From Cyanobacteria bacterium FACHB-DQ100 (GTDB taxonomy: Bacteria > Cyanobacteriota > Cyanobacteriia > Leptolyngbyales > Leptolyngbyaceae): 64,000 bases of DNA. Both the position numbers and the translations under genes were made by a program. Below the pieces are notes generated by a model that searched no databases, had not been told where the DNA came from, and saw only the letters and a list, made by a program, of their open reading frames with translations. The stretch is from positions 62,001 to 126,000 of the forward strand of contig JACJNW010000039.1 of assembly GCA_014695195.1 (NCBI GenBank), given 5' to 3'. The stretch's first letter is position 1. The number at the start of each line of letters is the position of its first letter. Of the stretch, positions 18,230 to 27,371 are shown in pieces.

Positions 18230-19711
18230 TTAGAACCCGTAAAGCACTCGCAACGACCATTCGACGATCGTTGGACTAGCGCGATTGTTGGGATTCGTCA
18301 CAACGATCACCGAGGGGCTGACATTTAAGCGATCGTTGAGCAGCAGTCCGAAAAAGGCTTCAAAGTTTGTTTGAGTCGCGTTACCTAAGCGATCGGTGAT
18401 GAAGGGTTGTCCGATCGCTAACCCGGCTTTTGACCCAGGAATGAGAAAGTTTTGAAACGAAACGCCTAATGTCCAAGTTTTCGGATTCAGATCGAGGTCT
18501 TGCTGTAAGAGAGGATTAAATCCGCGATAGCTACCGATTCCCAAGCGTCCAAAGATGCCAAACACACCAAAACGCTGTTGAATTGCCCATTCTGCACCGA
18601 GACCTGCTGCATTGATCTGAGTGCCATTAATCTTTGCGTTGGTGTATTGCAATTGCACCTTGATCGGCTGATTTGGAATTGCATATTCTGCTTCCACACT
18701 GGCTTGATAACGATCGCGGAACAATCCCGCGCTAGGATTTGAGGAATCTGCTGCGGCGTATAGCGCTCTGAAGGTGAAATTACGATCAGGCGACCAAGCG
18801 ATCGCGGCTCCCGCTCCGCCAAAGCGATCGATCTCGTTTTGCACAATCAATGGATTGTTGGCAAAGAAACTAGAGCCGAAATTTTGCCCGGATTGATTGG
18901 CGAAGCTATTGCGATCGATAAAATCACTCGGCGGTAGATTCGAGCCAACGGCAATTTCTAAGTTCTCAGCCGGACGAAACGCATAATAGAGCTTACGAAT
19001 TTTGAGTTGAGGAGTTGCTTCGACCGGATCAAGTCCACCACCATCTGCTAAAACTCCCGTAGTTCCAAGTAAGTTTTGGCGTTCGTTGTGTGCCAGAGCG
19101 ATCGCATCTCCGCCATTGTTGCCTGCCTCAAGTTGCGTGACGAGGCGATCGTTCCCTTGAAAGCTGGTGAGTAAATTCAGCCGAACACGCGCCAAAACAG
19201 TTGCATTCGCTCTGGTGCCATCAGTTAGCACGTAATAAACTTGTCCGTCTAGCTTTGTGGTTGTCGAAAATTGCTGTCGTTCAAGAGTCGTAATCCGAGT
19301 GTTGATGTTGTCAACTCGCGATCGCAATTGAGAGAACGCATTCCCGTAAGCCGCAATCAAGCGCCGAATCGTCTGGATATCTTCCCTGAGCGTTGTGTTT
19401 TCATTTCCAGCAAGGAGTTGTTCTTCGATTCTGCCGATGACGGTTGCGATCGCGGCGACAAACTCGTTACGGCTCAAAGGGCGATTGCCGCGAAAGGTAC
19501 CGTCCGGATATCCCCTCAACACTCCGTATCGTTCTACCAACGATCGCACCGCTTCAAATGCCCAATCGCCCGGACGCACATCCGATAATTCAGAAACAGA
19601 CGTGACTTGATCCATCACGTCGTCTGGCTCGATCGTAGGTTGTGACCAAGCAGGAGCAGCCACGATGAGTAAACTACTCAAGCCGAAGCAGAACCATTTC
19701 ACCTGTTTCAC
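18230..19711 (-). CDS. iron-uptake-type outer-membrane porin (SLH + OprB)
   Basis: This 493-residue protein has a signal peptide ending at AWS-Q, an SLH domain (about 38-100, with DVRPGDWAFEAVRSLVERYG and GYPDGTFRGNRPLSRNEF), a short coiled coil (SQLRSRVDNINTRITTLERQQF) and a beta-barrel with alternating strands ending in RVLYGF, a typical terminal aromatic. The SLH domain is thought to tether the protein to peptidoglycan. Slr1908-type relatives mediate iron and inorganic-ion passage. A paralogue lies at 34876-36747. Confidence 0.92.
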   Translation of the reverse strand: MKQVKWFCFGLSSLLIVAAPAWSQPTIEPDDVMDQVTSVSELSDVRPGDWAFEAVRSLVERYGVLRGYPDGTFRGNRPLSRNEFVAAIATVIGRIEEQLLAGNENTTLREDIQTIRRLIAAYGNAFSQLRSRVDNINTRITTLERQQFSTTTKLDGQVYYVLTDGTRANATVLARVRLNLLTSFQGNDRLVTQLEAGNNGGDAIALAHNERQNLLGTTGVLADGGGLDPVEATPQLKIRKLYYAFRPAENLEIAVGSNLPPSDFIDRNSFANQSGQNFGSSFFANNPLIVQNEIDRFGGAGAAIAWSPDRNFTFRALYAAADSSNPSAGLFRDRYQASVEAEYAIPNQPIKVQLQYTNAKINGTQINAAGLGAEWAIQQRFGVFGIFGRLGIGSYRGFNPLLQQDLDLNPKTWTLGVSFQNFLIPGSKAGLAIGQPFITDRLGNATQTNFEAFFGLLLNDRLNVSPSVIVVTNPNNRASPTIVEWSLRVLYGF

Positions 19712-19725
19712 GCACTTTTCTCCTC

Positions 19726-19759
19726 ACGGGCTGCAACCTTCATAGTTATAACAGCCCGT
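19726..19759 (-). terminator. hairpin in the gloA-porin spacer
   Basis: ACGGGCTG and CAGCCCGT (19726-19733 with 19752-19759) form a perfect eight-base stem with an 18-base loop, directly ahead of the porin ribosome-binding site (GAGGAGAAAAG on the minus strand). No U tract follows, so it may be a weak terminator of gloA or a structure in the porin leader. Confidence 0.4.
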
Positions 19760-19774
19760 TTAGAGTCGCCTCAA

Positions 19775-20203
19775 TCAAGCGTTCGCGGTGGCTGCTGCTT
19801 TTTCCGATGCTGAACCTTGTGTGCCAAGTTGGATCAGTTCAACTTTGTAGCCATCTGGATCTTCAACAAAGGCAATCACCGTAGAGCCATGTTTCATTGC
19901 CCCCGGTTGGCGCGTCACTTTTCCGCCCCGTTGAGCGATCGCCTCACAAGTCGCATAAATATCATCGACTCCGATCGCGATATGCCCGTAAGCATCGCCT
20001 AGCTCATAGTTGTCTTTTCCCCAGTTGTAGGTGAGTTCAAGCACAGCCGTATCCGCCTCTGCCCCGTAGCCGACAAATGCCAAAGTGAACTCTCCACCGG
20101 GGTAATCTTTTTTTCTTAAAAGCTTCATGCCCAGTAAATCGCAATAAAACTTCAGCGACTCTTCTAGGTTTCCGACACGAAGCATGGTGTGTAATAAACG
20201 CAT
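19775..20203 (-). CDS. gloA: lactoylglutathione lyase (glyoxalase I)
   Basis: This enzyme converts the methylglyoxal-glutathione hemithioacetal to S-lactoylglutathione. The 142-residue protein has all four metal ligands in the positions known for the bacterial Ni-type enzyme: His5, Glu56, His74 and Glu122. The motifs [20 protein letters not shown] and [13 protein letters not shown] are typical. A short Ala-rich tail follows. The gene is 12 bases downstream of the CIA30 gene on the same strand, so the two likely form an operon. Confidence 0.96.
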   Translation of the reverse strand: MRLLHTMLRVGNLEESLKFYCDLLGMKLLRKKDYPGGEFTLAFVGYGAEADTAVLELTYNWGKDNYELGDAYGHIAIGVDDIYATCEAIAQRGGKVTRQPGAMKHGSTVIAFVEDPDGYKVELIQLGTQGSASEKAAATANA

Positions 20204-20215
20204 TAGGTTCTCCTA

Positions 20216-20881
20216 CTAATAAGCTACGATCGACTCAATTTCTAAGCGAAATGATCCAGAATTAAATCGTGGATTCAGTGCGCCATCATATTCAAATTTA
20301 CTCAGCATCAATTGAAAAGAGCGAATCACATTTGCGGAGATTGGTTTCGCACTCGATAGCGTTTTTGCCCGGAAGACGGGAACGAGTTGAGCAAAGGGAA
20401 TTTGCACGGTGATCCATTCCCCTGCAACCGTATCAAACGAATGAGAATAGCCGACGCTATCCCAGCCATCATCATCGCGCACTAAAAACTTATAGCGATT
20501 CCCATCTCCTTTGATTCGCAGTTCGATTCCGGTAAATGCAGACAGATCGATCGCCGGATCAAAATTGCGCGTCCGAATCGAAGCAAATCCACCCGAATTC
20601 GCCGTCGAAACATTCCCCGAAAAAACAGCGACTCCATTTCCCAGACGAACACCGCTATCACTCACGCCGCCCATCACCACATCATCGAGAGCGCCCCAAG
20701 TGTTGTGCAGGTCGATCGTCGGATCACTGAAATCGAATAGAACCTGATTGTTGAGCGCAGGCTGAGGATTGGGACGAGGTTGAAACATTTTTTGCAGCCA
20801 ACTGACAACGGGAATTGCTTCAAAATACTCTAAAGTTTGCACAAATCGACCCAAATCCCATTGAGTCCGTTGTTCATTCAT
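20216..20881 (-). CDS. CIA30-family protein
   Basis: This 221-residue protein contains the complex I intermediate-associated protein 30 domain (about 45-215), a galactose-binding-like beta-sandwich, with FDFSDPTIDLHNTWGALDD, VVMGGVSDSG and the GFASIRTRNFD segment. Eukaryotic members assist respiratory complex I assembly; the role in cyanobacteria is not established, though relatives are found in photosynthetic organisms. ATG at 20881 is preceded by GGAG six bases upstream; a TTG at 20893 is less likely. It probably shares an operon with gloA. Confidence 0.88.
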   Translation of the reverse strand: MNEQRTQWDLGRFVQTLEYFEAIPVVSWLQKMFQPRPNPQPALNNQVLFDFSDPTIDLHNTWGALDDVVMGGVSDSGVRLGNGVAVFSGNVSTANSGGFASIRTRNFDPAIDLSAFTGIELRIKGDGNRYKFLVRDDDGWDSVGYSHSFDTVAGEWITVQIPFAQLVPVFRAKTLSSAKPISANVIRSFQLMLSKFEYDGALNPRFNSGSFRLEIESIVAY

Positions 20882-21235
20882 AACGTTCTCCAAATCAGCG
20901 GAACTCTCTTCATTCTAAGAAAAGCGATCGGACACTGGATCTGACACTGTAAGAAAGCGATATCGTAAATTGACATCACATTAGAATCAGTATGAAGCTC
21001 AATCGAAAACAAACGAAGACCTTACAGCCGTTTTCGAGACTCCCATTCGTGCTGACCTTCTTTGGAGTGATATTGTGAGCTTGTTTAAGGTGGGGAAAAG
21101 ATTAATGCTTGAATGAATGAAGTGTGAGGTCGTGCAGTAGAAGCAGCATTGCGTGAAGGTTCTACCAAAAGTTGAATCTTCTACTTCTGTAGAATTTGCT
21201 GTAATGAAGAGGATGTTTTCTGCGATCGACACCAT
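20882..21235. other. divergent intergenic region
   Basis: This 354-base region lies between the divergent CIA30 and hydrolase genes. A minus-strand frame at 20999-21280 overlaps the hydrolase start and has no protein character. I see no RNA gene or clear repeat; it presumably holds two promoters. Confidence 0.5.
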
Positions 21236-22105
21236 ATGCTGAAATTTCATCCTCCAGGGTTCGGGCAAAAGTTTACTCAAACCAGCTTAGGCACGATCGC
21301 ATATTACACGCAGGCGCAAGGAATCACCGAAACGCCGATCGTATTCCTTCACAGCTTCGGGGGTGGCTCTTCAGCGTATGAATGGTCAAAAGTTTATCCC
21401 TTCTTTGAGTCAACGATCGCGCCTGATCTAATAGGTTGGGGAGATTCGAGCCATCCCGCCCGCGATTACCGACCCGAAGATTATGTGATGATGGTCGCAG
21501 AGTTCTTAGAAAAAATATCAGATCAGCCTGTCACGTTGGTTGCTGCTTCACTTACAGGAGCATTGGCAATTCGGTTAGCGACACAACGACCGGAACTGGT
21601 GCGATCGCTGTTTCTCGTCTGTCCTTCTGGATTTGATGATTTTGGACAGAATGCAGGGCGACGAATTCCCTTGGATATTATCAATACGCCAATTTTGGAT
21701 CGAATTATTTATACGATCGGTGCAACAAATGACCTGGCAGTACGGAATTTTCTAGAGAACTTCCTGTTTGCAAATCGAGATCGGATTACACCAGAAATAG
21801 TTAATGCCTATCTAGAATCGGCTCGAAAATCAAATGCAGAATACGCTGCGCTGTCATTTTTGCGGGGCGATTTGTACTTCGATTTGTCGCTCTATTTGCC
21901 GCAATTAAACACACCGACTGCGATCGTCTGGGGAAATCAAGCCCTATTTACCGATGTCAATTTAGGGCGACGCATTGCAGCGGCAAATCCACAAGCAATT
22001 CGGCGATTTGAAGTTGTGCCAGAGTCGGGTGTTTTAGCACATTTGGAACAGCCCGCGATCGTCGCTCGGCTGCTCAAACAATGGATAAATTCGGAGACAG
22101 ATTGA
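21236..22105 (+). CDS. alpha/beta-fold hydrolase
   Basis: This 289-residue protein has the alpha/beta hydrolase fold: oxyanion region FLHSFGGGSSAYEW (about 37-50), DLIGWGDS (about 64-71), the nucleophile elbow LVAASLTGALA with probable Ser105, and the probable catalytic His in VLAHLEQP (about 268). The elbow reads A-A-S-L-T instead of the usual GxSxG. Substrate is unknown; related cyanobacterial proteins resemble haloalkane dehalogenase or pheophytinase-like hydrolases, but I cannot assign one. It appears monocistronic. Confidence 0.85.
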   Translation: MLKFHPPGFGQKFTQTSLGTIAYYTQAQGITETPIVFLHSFGGGSSAYEWSKVYPFFESTIAPDLIGWGDSSHPARDYRPEDYVMMVAEFLEKISDQPVTLVAASLTGALAIRLATQRPELVRSLFLVCPSGFDDFGQNAGRRIPLDIINTPILDRIIYTIGATNDLAVRNFLENFLFANRDRITPEIVNAYLESARKSNAEYAALSFLRGDLYFDLSLYLPQLNTPTAIVWGNQALFTDVNLGRRIAAANPQAIRRFEVVPESGVLAHLEQPAIVARLLKQWINSETD

Positions 22106-22224
22106 GCTTGTTCCGCTAAATCGCTAATCGCAACTGATTAGAATGATCCACCTTTGGATAGACAAAAGAAGTGATTTCAAAGGCTGGATCAGACGATCGT
22201 GTGATCTAGCGTTTCAACACCTTT

Positions 22225-22257
22225 AAATAAAAAATTGGGCGATTAAGAAACCGCCCA
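22225..22257 (-). terminator. rho-independent terminator
   Basis: On the minus strand TGGGCG pairs with CGCCCA (22252-22257 with 22236-22241) over a 10-base loop and is followed by ATTTTTTATTT. It lies seven bases after the stop of the 22264-22869 gene. Confidence 0.8.
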
Positions 22258-22263
22258 GATCCC

Positions 22264-22869
22264 TTATCGATTGGCTGGCTGATCCGCAGTTCGTGGATAT
22301 TGCACGTCCACGAAGCCGAGTTCTAGCAATTGCTGATAGGCTTGTTTACCCAAATCGCGAGTCGGCTGCTGGCTTCGGATAATTTGCACCAAAAGCGGAA
22401 CTGCTAATTCAGATTGGTTCATTGCCCGATGCACTAATGCCAAACGATAGGTTGATTGATCCCGCAATTCTGCTGCTTCTAAAGCCTTTTTGCGCTGACT
22501 GTCTGCCACACGGGTATCAATGCCAGAGAAACTCGCTGTCAACTCTTGATAGAAGTTAGATAACTGATTGTAAACTTGCCGCGCTTCTTGCAGCTTCTTC
22601 ATTGCCAAGGGTAGATTCTGCGATTTGACGGCTTGATCCGCTTCATTCATCAGCCGTTGTCCACCCTGCATACTCAGTAAACCATCACTCTGAGCCGCCG
22701 TTGGACGCACCACATTCGGGCTATTGGGATCGATCGGGCGAGCTTGTCCAGATGCAGGCTTGGTCGATTGAGCCTGAACAGACGGCACTTGGAACATTAC
22801 ACCTGCAAGCATTGAGAGCGAAAGAATGCCAGAGATGGAAAGGGGTTGAATCGTTCTCAGATGAGCCAT
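22264..22869 (-). CDS. secreted helical (TPR-like) hypothetical protein
   Basis: This 201-residue protein has a signal peptide (hydrophobic core ISGILSLSMLAGVMF, cleavage after VQA). After a disordered Pro/Ser stretch (about 35-60), residues 70-195 are helical with TPR-like pairs (MNEADQAVKSQNLPLAMKKL and YRLALVHRAMNQSELAVPLL). No catalytic residue pattern is visible. It probably acts as a periplasmic protein-binding factor. It ends in its own terminator. Confidence 0.78.
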   Translation of the reverse strand: MAHLRTIQPLSISGILSLSMLAGVMFQVPSVQAQSTKPASGQARPIDPNSPNVVRPTAAQSDGLLSMQGGQRLMNEADQAVKSQNLPLAMKKLQEARQVYNQLSNFYQELTASFSGIDTRVADSQRKKALEAAELRDQSTYRLALVHRAMNQSELAVPLLVQIIRSQQPTRDLGKQAYQQLLELGFVDVQYPRTADQPANR

Positions 22870-22976
22870 GAATAATTGCAGAATGCTAATAGGACAACTC
22901 GGAACTCTCGGATCTTATCACTGCAAGATCCATTTTCTTCAAATGAAGCCCAGTGGCTCGTTTTGTTCCTTAGAGG

Positions 22977-24233
22977 TTAAACTGGAACGCCGATCGGGCA
23001 CCAATACGAGTAATCATCGGTAATTTTGCCTTCGGAGACGCGCAATCCAACCCCGCCCGCAGTGAAGCGATCGTCTCCATTGTTAAATAGCCAGGTACTC
23101 CACAAAGCGGTGAGTGATTTCTCAGCAATTCCAACCGTGGGGAAATCGAGTAATTCTTGATAGACGTAATCTTGATTCGTGTACCAAGGATCTTGATTGG
23201 AACTTTCTACGCCAACTTCACCCCGAATCATTGAAAAACAGCCTTCTCCTTGTCGTCCTAAAACGGGTTTTGCAAAGTAAGTATCGCCCATTTCATCTGA
23301 AGTTTGAGCGGTTTTTGGAAAGAGATCGTAAACCGTTTCAGCGAGTTCTGATGGGAAGAAATCTAAGCCTAAATCGCTAATTAAAGCAAAGATACTCTTG
23401 GGCTGGAGTGCGAAAGCTGACGCGAAATTAACGATCGCAACCTTGCGTTTCAGAATCAATTCTTCCAATGCTGACCAAAGTTCTTTCCCTTCGGCATCGC
23501 GATCGTGAATCACCCACTCGACCGGATACCACATGAATAAGATATCGATCGGTTCTCCGGTTGTTTCGTGAAATAAGTATTGATGATTTTTAATTTTTAG
23601 TTCCTCGATCGGAAACACTCGACAATTTTCAGCCGTGAATGGTCTTAACCAGCGCATCGTTCCCATATCTTCGGTGTTGTTCAGCGTGGTTAAGGCAATT
23701 TGACAGCGTTCGAGTGGTTTTTTAAGCCAATCTGCGGCGCGTTGAAGCTGTTGGCTCATGGCATAGCTCAGAACAGATTGCAATCCGAGTTCTGGTGGCT
23801 TAAATCCAAAATGCTCTGCAACTTTGGCATTGCCTTCGAGACATTCAAACCAAAAACTTGGCGTTTGCACATTCGCTTCGATGACTTTATACACCTGCGT
23901 TTTCTCATTCCAGCACCAATCGAGCCGCATACAAAACGGAGCTAATCGATCGAACTGAATTACTCGAAGAGTTTCTTCGGGAAATCCATATTCAAGCAAG
24001 GTTTCCTCATCGAATTCGCGTACTACTGACCAAAGATGGGCAAGCACGGCTCCGACTCGTTCCGCCGATCGCTTCATTCTGATCACCTGGTCTTCTGTCA
24101 CTGGATGACAGTGATACAGCGCATAAGGACTTGGAATGTCAGAAGTCGCATTCATCATTGCCAGGTTGTACCAAGGCATTCGGATTTGTTGGAAGAAGCG
24201 ATCGCGCTCAATCCCGTGAAATGGATTGCTCAT
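22977..24233 (-). CDS. glutathionylspermidine-synthase-family ATP-grasp protein (YgiC-like)
   Basis: This 418-residue protein corresponds to the synthetase domain of glutathionylspermidine synthase, without the amidase domain. Visible features include RLDWCWNEKTQVYKVIEANV (about 130-150) and the ATP-grasp region YFAKPVLGRQGEGCFSMIRG (about 320-340) followed by YVYQELLDFP. Proteins of this size are the YgiC/YjfC group, predicted peptide- or amine-ligating enzymes. The ATG at 24233 overlaps the stop of a small lipoprotein gene in an ATGA; longer upstream frames are shadows of that gene. Confidence 0.88.
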   Translation of the reverse strand: MSNPFHGIERDRFFQQIRMPWYNLAMMNATSDIPSPYALYHCHPVTEDQVIRMKRSAERVGAVLAHLWSVVREFDEETLLEYGFPEETLRVIQFDRLAPFCMRLDWCWNEKTQVYKVIEANVQTPSFWFECLEGNAKVAEHFGFKPPELGLQSVLSYAMSQQLQRAADWLKKPLERCQIALTTLNNTEDMGTMRWLRPFTAENCRVFPIEELKIKNHQYLFHETTGEPIDILFMWYPVEWVIHDRDAEGKELWSALEELILKRKVAIVNFASAFALQPKSIFALISDLGLDFFPSELAETVYDLFPKTAQTSDEMGDTYFAKPVLGRQGEGCFSMIRGEVGVESSNQDPWYTNQDYVYQELLDFPTVGIAEKSLTALWSTWLFNNGDDRFTAGGVGLRVSEGKITDDYSYWCPIGVPV

Positions 24234-24514
24234 CCTCCCGCACGCCCTCCACCAAAACTGCCGAAACCGCTCCGACCCGACGATCGACCCGAAACTCCGG
24301 TTCCCTCTGAACCACCAGATGAGCCACCGCCCGATCGATAAGATGACCCGCCATAACTGCTTGAACCTCCACGAGACGCACAATTTTGCGGCACTCGACC
24401 CTGAGCATCCGGTTGGCATTCCGTGGTTGAGGAAGACGTGCAGCCTGTGAGTGGCATGAGGATCACAGTGGACACTGCCAGACTAAAAAACAACTGCAAA
24501 CGATTCGATTTCAT
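24230..24514 (-). CDS. Gly/Ser-rich small lipoprotein (YgiB-like position)
   Basis: This 94-residue protein has a signal peptide ending in the lipobox LTGC (Cys25). The mature protein has a few conserved-looking residues (TECQPDAQGRVPQNCASRGG) followed by a low-complexity Gly/Ser tail ending GFGSFGGGRAGG. Its stop overlaps the start of the ATP-grasp gene in an ATGA, giving tight coupling. In enterobacteria YgiC is likewise preceded by the lipoprotein YgiB (DUF1190), so this is probably a functional counterpart; homology is inferred only from context and the Gly-rich RGG/FGS tail. It may be a substrate or partner of the enzyme. Confidence 0.78.
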   Translation of the reverse strand: MKSNRLQLFFSLAVSTVILMPLTGCTSSSTTECQPDAQGRVPQNCASRGGSSSYGGSSYRSGGGSSGGSEGTGVSGRSSGRSGFGSFGGGRAGG

Positions 24515-24663
24515 AATTATCGTTCAGGCTTGACGGGCACATACTTAAGAGATACAGCACGATTTCAGGGTTCCCGCAGACTGGATGTTAAAAACAATAA
24601 AGCAATCTAGGAGTCGGACAGATTGCAGGTGAAATATGAGTTAGAAAGCGTTGGAGAAGTGCG

Positions 24664-26757
24664 ATGACGAACCCCTCACAATCCCAAGGAAATGCCAGCA
24701 TTCCAGAAGAAAATCGCGGCAGAATTCTTCAACGTGGTGGTGAAGAGTTACTGGTTGAAAAACTCGACGATCGCTTCGCCGTGAACGCAACTTCTAAAGA
24801 GCAAGCCTGGGATTTGGTCAATAAAGCCCCGATTCAAATTAATCCCGGTGCCGCCCCGCCTCAACTCACAGAATTTGTCGTTGCTCCGAATCAGAAAGTT
24901 CAGGTACTAAACCAGGTGCGCTCAGAAGAGCAAGTAAACTACGCGAGCCATGTCTATCAAATCAAAGACAATCCTGGCTCAAAGCTCTACGTCACAAATC
25001 AAATTACAGTTCAATTTGATCCGGCGGTGAGTCCTGATGTGATTCGCTCGATCGCTGAAGAATTCGCTCTAGAACAGGTGAAACAAATTGTCGGAATTCC
25101 CAATACTTTCGTTTTTCAACTCACTGCAAATTCAACCGAAAACCCGCTCAAAATTACCAACCGATTGATTACGCGATCGGAGATTCTGACCGCAGAACCG
25201 AACATCATTGTGCGTCAGCAGGGATACTATCGCCCCAAAGATCCGCTCTACTCGAAGCAATGGCACCTGAATCATTCAGGCGGATCAGATTTAGCACCTG
25301 GATCGCACGTTTTTGCAGAGCAAGCTTGGGACATTACCAAAGGCAGCCGATCGATCGTAGTTGCAGTCATGGATGATGCCGTCGATTTGAATCATCCCGA
25401 CTTTCAAGGATTGGGCAAGGTCGTTGCACCGCGAGACTTTAGAGGCAAAGACTTCGACCCTGACCCAGATGAAGCAGGCGAAGATCATGGAACGTCTTGT
25501 GCTGGGGTTGCCGTTGCAGAAGAAAACGGCTTCGGGGTTGTGGGAGCCGCTCCGGGTTGTGCATTGATGCCGATTCGGACGACTGGATTTTTGGATGATC
25601 AAACGATCGAAGATTTATTCGCTTGGGCGGTCGATCGTGGGGCATCGGTGATTTCTTGCAGTTGGGGTCCGAGTGCGGTCAATTACCCCCTGTCTTTGAG
25701 ACAACGCGCCGCGATTACTCGCGCTGCTACCGAAGGGCGCGACGGCAAAGGCTGTGTCATTTTATTTGCTGCTGGAAATGCCAATCGCCCGACAAACGGC
25801 ACCATTAACGAAGCCGGATGGCGCAACAATGCGCTCAGTGGCAATACTCGGTGGTTCGGCGGTTTCACTGTGCATCCAGACGTGATCACCGTTTCTGCCT
25901 CAACCAGCTTGAACAAAAAATCGGCTTATAGCAATTGGGGTGCTGAGGTTTCAATCTGTGCGCCCAGCAATAATGCGCCCCCAGGAATGGGACTTGCAGG
26001 AGTTGGCTATGTGGCGACACCACCAGAGGTTCGAGTTGCACTGCGGGGATTGGGAGTTGTGACCGCCGATCGACGCGGCAATGATGGCTATGATCAGGGC
26101 GATTTTACGTACGGTTTTGGTGGTACATCGAGCGCTTGTCCATTAGCCGCAGGTGTGGCAGCGTTAGTGTTGTCGGCAAACCCAGACTTAACCGCGCAAG
26201 AAGTTCGGCAAATCTTGCAGCAAACCGCAGATAAAATTGTTGATCCTGATCCTGATCCGCAGTTTGGGTTGCGTAAAGGAACCTATGATGCAAATGGGCG
26301 ATGTGATTGGTTTGGCTACGGGAAAGTGAATGCTGCAAAGGCGGTTCAAGCTGCGTCTGCGAGAAAAATAACGCTAATGGTTGCGCGATCGCTTTCTGCC
26401 GAGAACAATAATATGCTGATGATTCCTGATAATAATTTGTCAGGAATTACGAGCGTCATTCAGATAAACGACTCTGCGACGGTTAAAGACATTCAAGTGA
26501 GCGTTAATATCGCCCACGATTATCTCGGTGATATCGAATTGAGCTTAATCGCGCCTTCGGGACAAATCGTATTATTGCAAGGTCGAACGCTAGGACGGCA
26601 GACGGTACTGAATCGATCGTACTCTCTACAAACAACGCTAACACTAAGAAGAATGCTAGGACAATCGGTACGGGGACGTTGGTTATTAAAAGCAGTGGAC
26701 GCAATTCCAAACGATACTGGAATTATCAACGGTTGGAAGTTAACGATCGGGGTTTAG
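24664..26757 (+). CDS. S8 subtilisin-like protease with P domain
   Basis: This 697-residue serine protease has the triad Asp237 (AVMDDAVDLNHPDF), His275 (DHGTSCAG) and Ser489 (GGTSSACP), with oxyanion Asn372 (AAGNAN). Residues about 20-185 are an unusual N-terminal region that may act as a propeptide. Residues about 600-697 form a proprotein-convertase P domain (DYLGDIELSLIAPSG and GIINGWKLTIG). No classical signal peptide is visible, which is unusual for this class. Such proteins occur in cyanobacteria as calcium-stimulated proteases similar to PrcA of Anabaena; that assignment is an inference. It meets the convergent glycosylase gene with a four-base overlap. Confidence 0.92.
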   Translation: MTNPSQSQGNASIPEENRGRILQRGGEELLVEKLDDRFAVNATSKEQAWDLVNKAPIQINPGAAPPQLTEFVVAPNQKVQVLNQVRSEEQVNYASHVYQIKDNPGSKLYVTNQITVQFDPAVSPDVIRSIAEEFALEQVKQIVGIPNTFVFQLTANSTENPLKITNRLITRSEILTAEPNIIVRQQGYYRPKDPLYSKQWHLNHSGGSDLAPGSHVFAEQAWDITKGSRSIVVAVMDDAVDLNHPDFQGLGKVVAPRDFRGKDFDPDPDEAGEDHGTSCAGVAVAEENGFGVVGAAPGCALMPIRTTGFLDDQTIEDLFAWAVDRGASVISCSWGPSAVNYPLSLRQRAAITRAATEGRDGKGCVILFAAGNANRPTNGTINEAGWRNNALSGNTRWFGGFTVHPDVITVSASTSLNKKSAYSNWGAEVSICAPSNNAPPGMGLAGVGYVATPPEVRVALRGLGVVTADRRGNDGYDQGDFTYGFGGTSSACPLAAGVAALVLSANPDLTAQEVRQILQQTADKIVDPDPDPQFGLRKGTYDANGRCDWFGYGKVNAAKAVQAASARKITLMVARSLSAENNNMLMIPDNNLSGITSVIQINDSATVKDIQVSVNIAHDYLGDIELSLIAPSGQIVLLQGRTLGRQTVLNRSYSLQTTLTLRRMLGQSVRGRWLLKAVDAIPNDTGIINGWKLTIGV

Positions 26758-27371
26758 CTAATCTCCAAACTTCGCCATAAATACCAACTGGCGATCGTTG
26801 AATACGGTTTCCAAGCTTGTCCAATTTTCATTACGGTTTTGCGATCGGGTAATTCATCTAATTCATAAATGCGACGAATGCTCGATCGAACTCCTAAATC
26901 ATCGACGGGTAAAACATCCCAACGATGCAGCCGAAAAATCAATAACATCTGAACTGTCCAGCGTCCGATGCCTTTGATTTTCGTTAGCGTTTGAATAATG
27001 GTTTCATCATCTAGCGGCTGCAATTCCTCCAGCGTTGGTAAACCTGTTAAAACATTTTGGGCTAAGTCTTTCACGTAAATGATCTTCTGACGTGATAATC
27101 CGACTTGTCGTAGCATTTCATCGGGTGTGTCCAAAATCGCTTCTGCACTCATCCCGCTTGGATAAAGTTGCAGAAAGCGATGATAAATAGCAGTGGCGGA
27201 TTTGGTCGAAAGCTGTTGATAGATAATCGATCGTGCCAGCGAATCCAGCAATCCACCTAAATGCTGGGCTTGATCAAGCGTACAGATTCCAACTTGATCA
27301 ATGATCGCACCCAGTTTTGGGTCTGCGGATTTTAGGGCTTGCGTGGCGATCGCATAATCCAGCTTATTCAT
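26754..27371 (-). CDS. DNA-3-methyladenine glycosylase (AlkA-type)
   Basis: This 205-residue helix-hairpin-helix glycosylase starts base-excision repair of alkylated bases. The HhH-GPD motif is IKGIGRWTVQMLLIF (about 135-150), and the catalytic Asp is in the following PVDDLGV. It lacks the N-terminal beta domain of E. coli AlkA and the Cys cluster of the Nth/MutY class. ATG at 27371 lies inside the last codons of the upstream gene (eight-base overlap), so the two are co-translated. Confidence 0.92.
   Translation of the reverse strand: MNKLDYAIATQALKSADPKLGAIIDQVGICTLDQAQHLGGLLDSLARSIIYQQLSTKSATAIYHRFLQLYPSGMSAEAILDTPDEMLRQVGLSRQKIIYVKDLAQNVLTGLPTLEELQPLDDETIIQTLTKIKGIGRWTVQMLLIFRLHRWDVLPVDDLGVRSSIRRIYELDELPDRKTVMKIGQAWKPYSTIASWYLWRSLEIS

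Noticed and set aside
20999-21280. 93-codon minus-strand frame between CIA30 and the hydrolase
   Set aside because: It overlaps the hydrolase start and has no recognisable domain or start signal.
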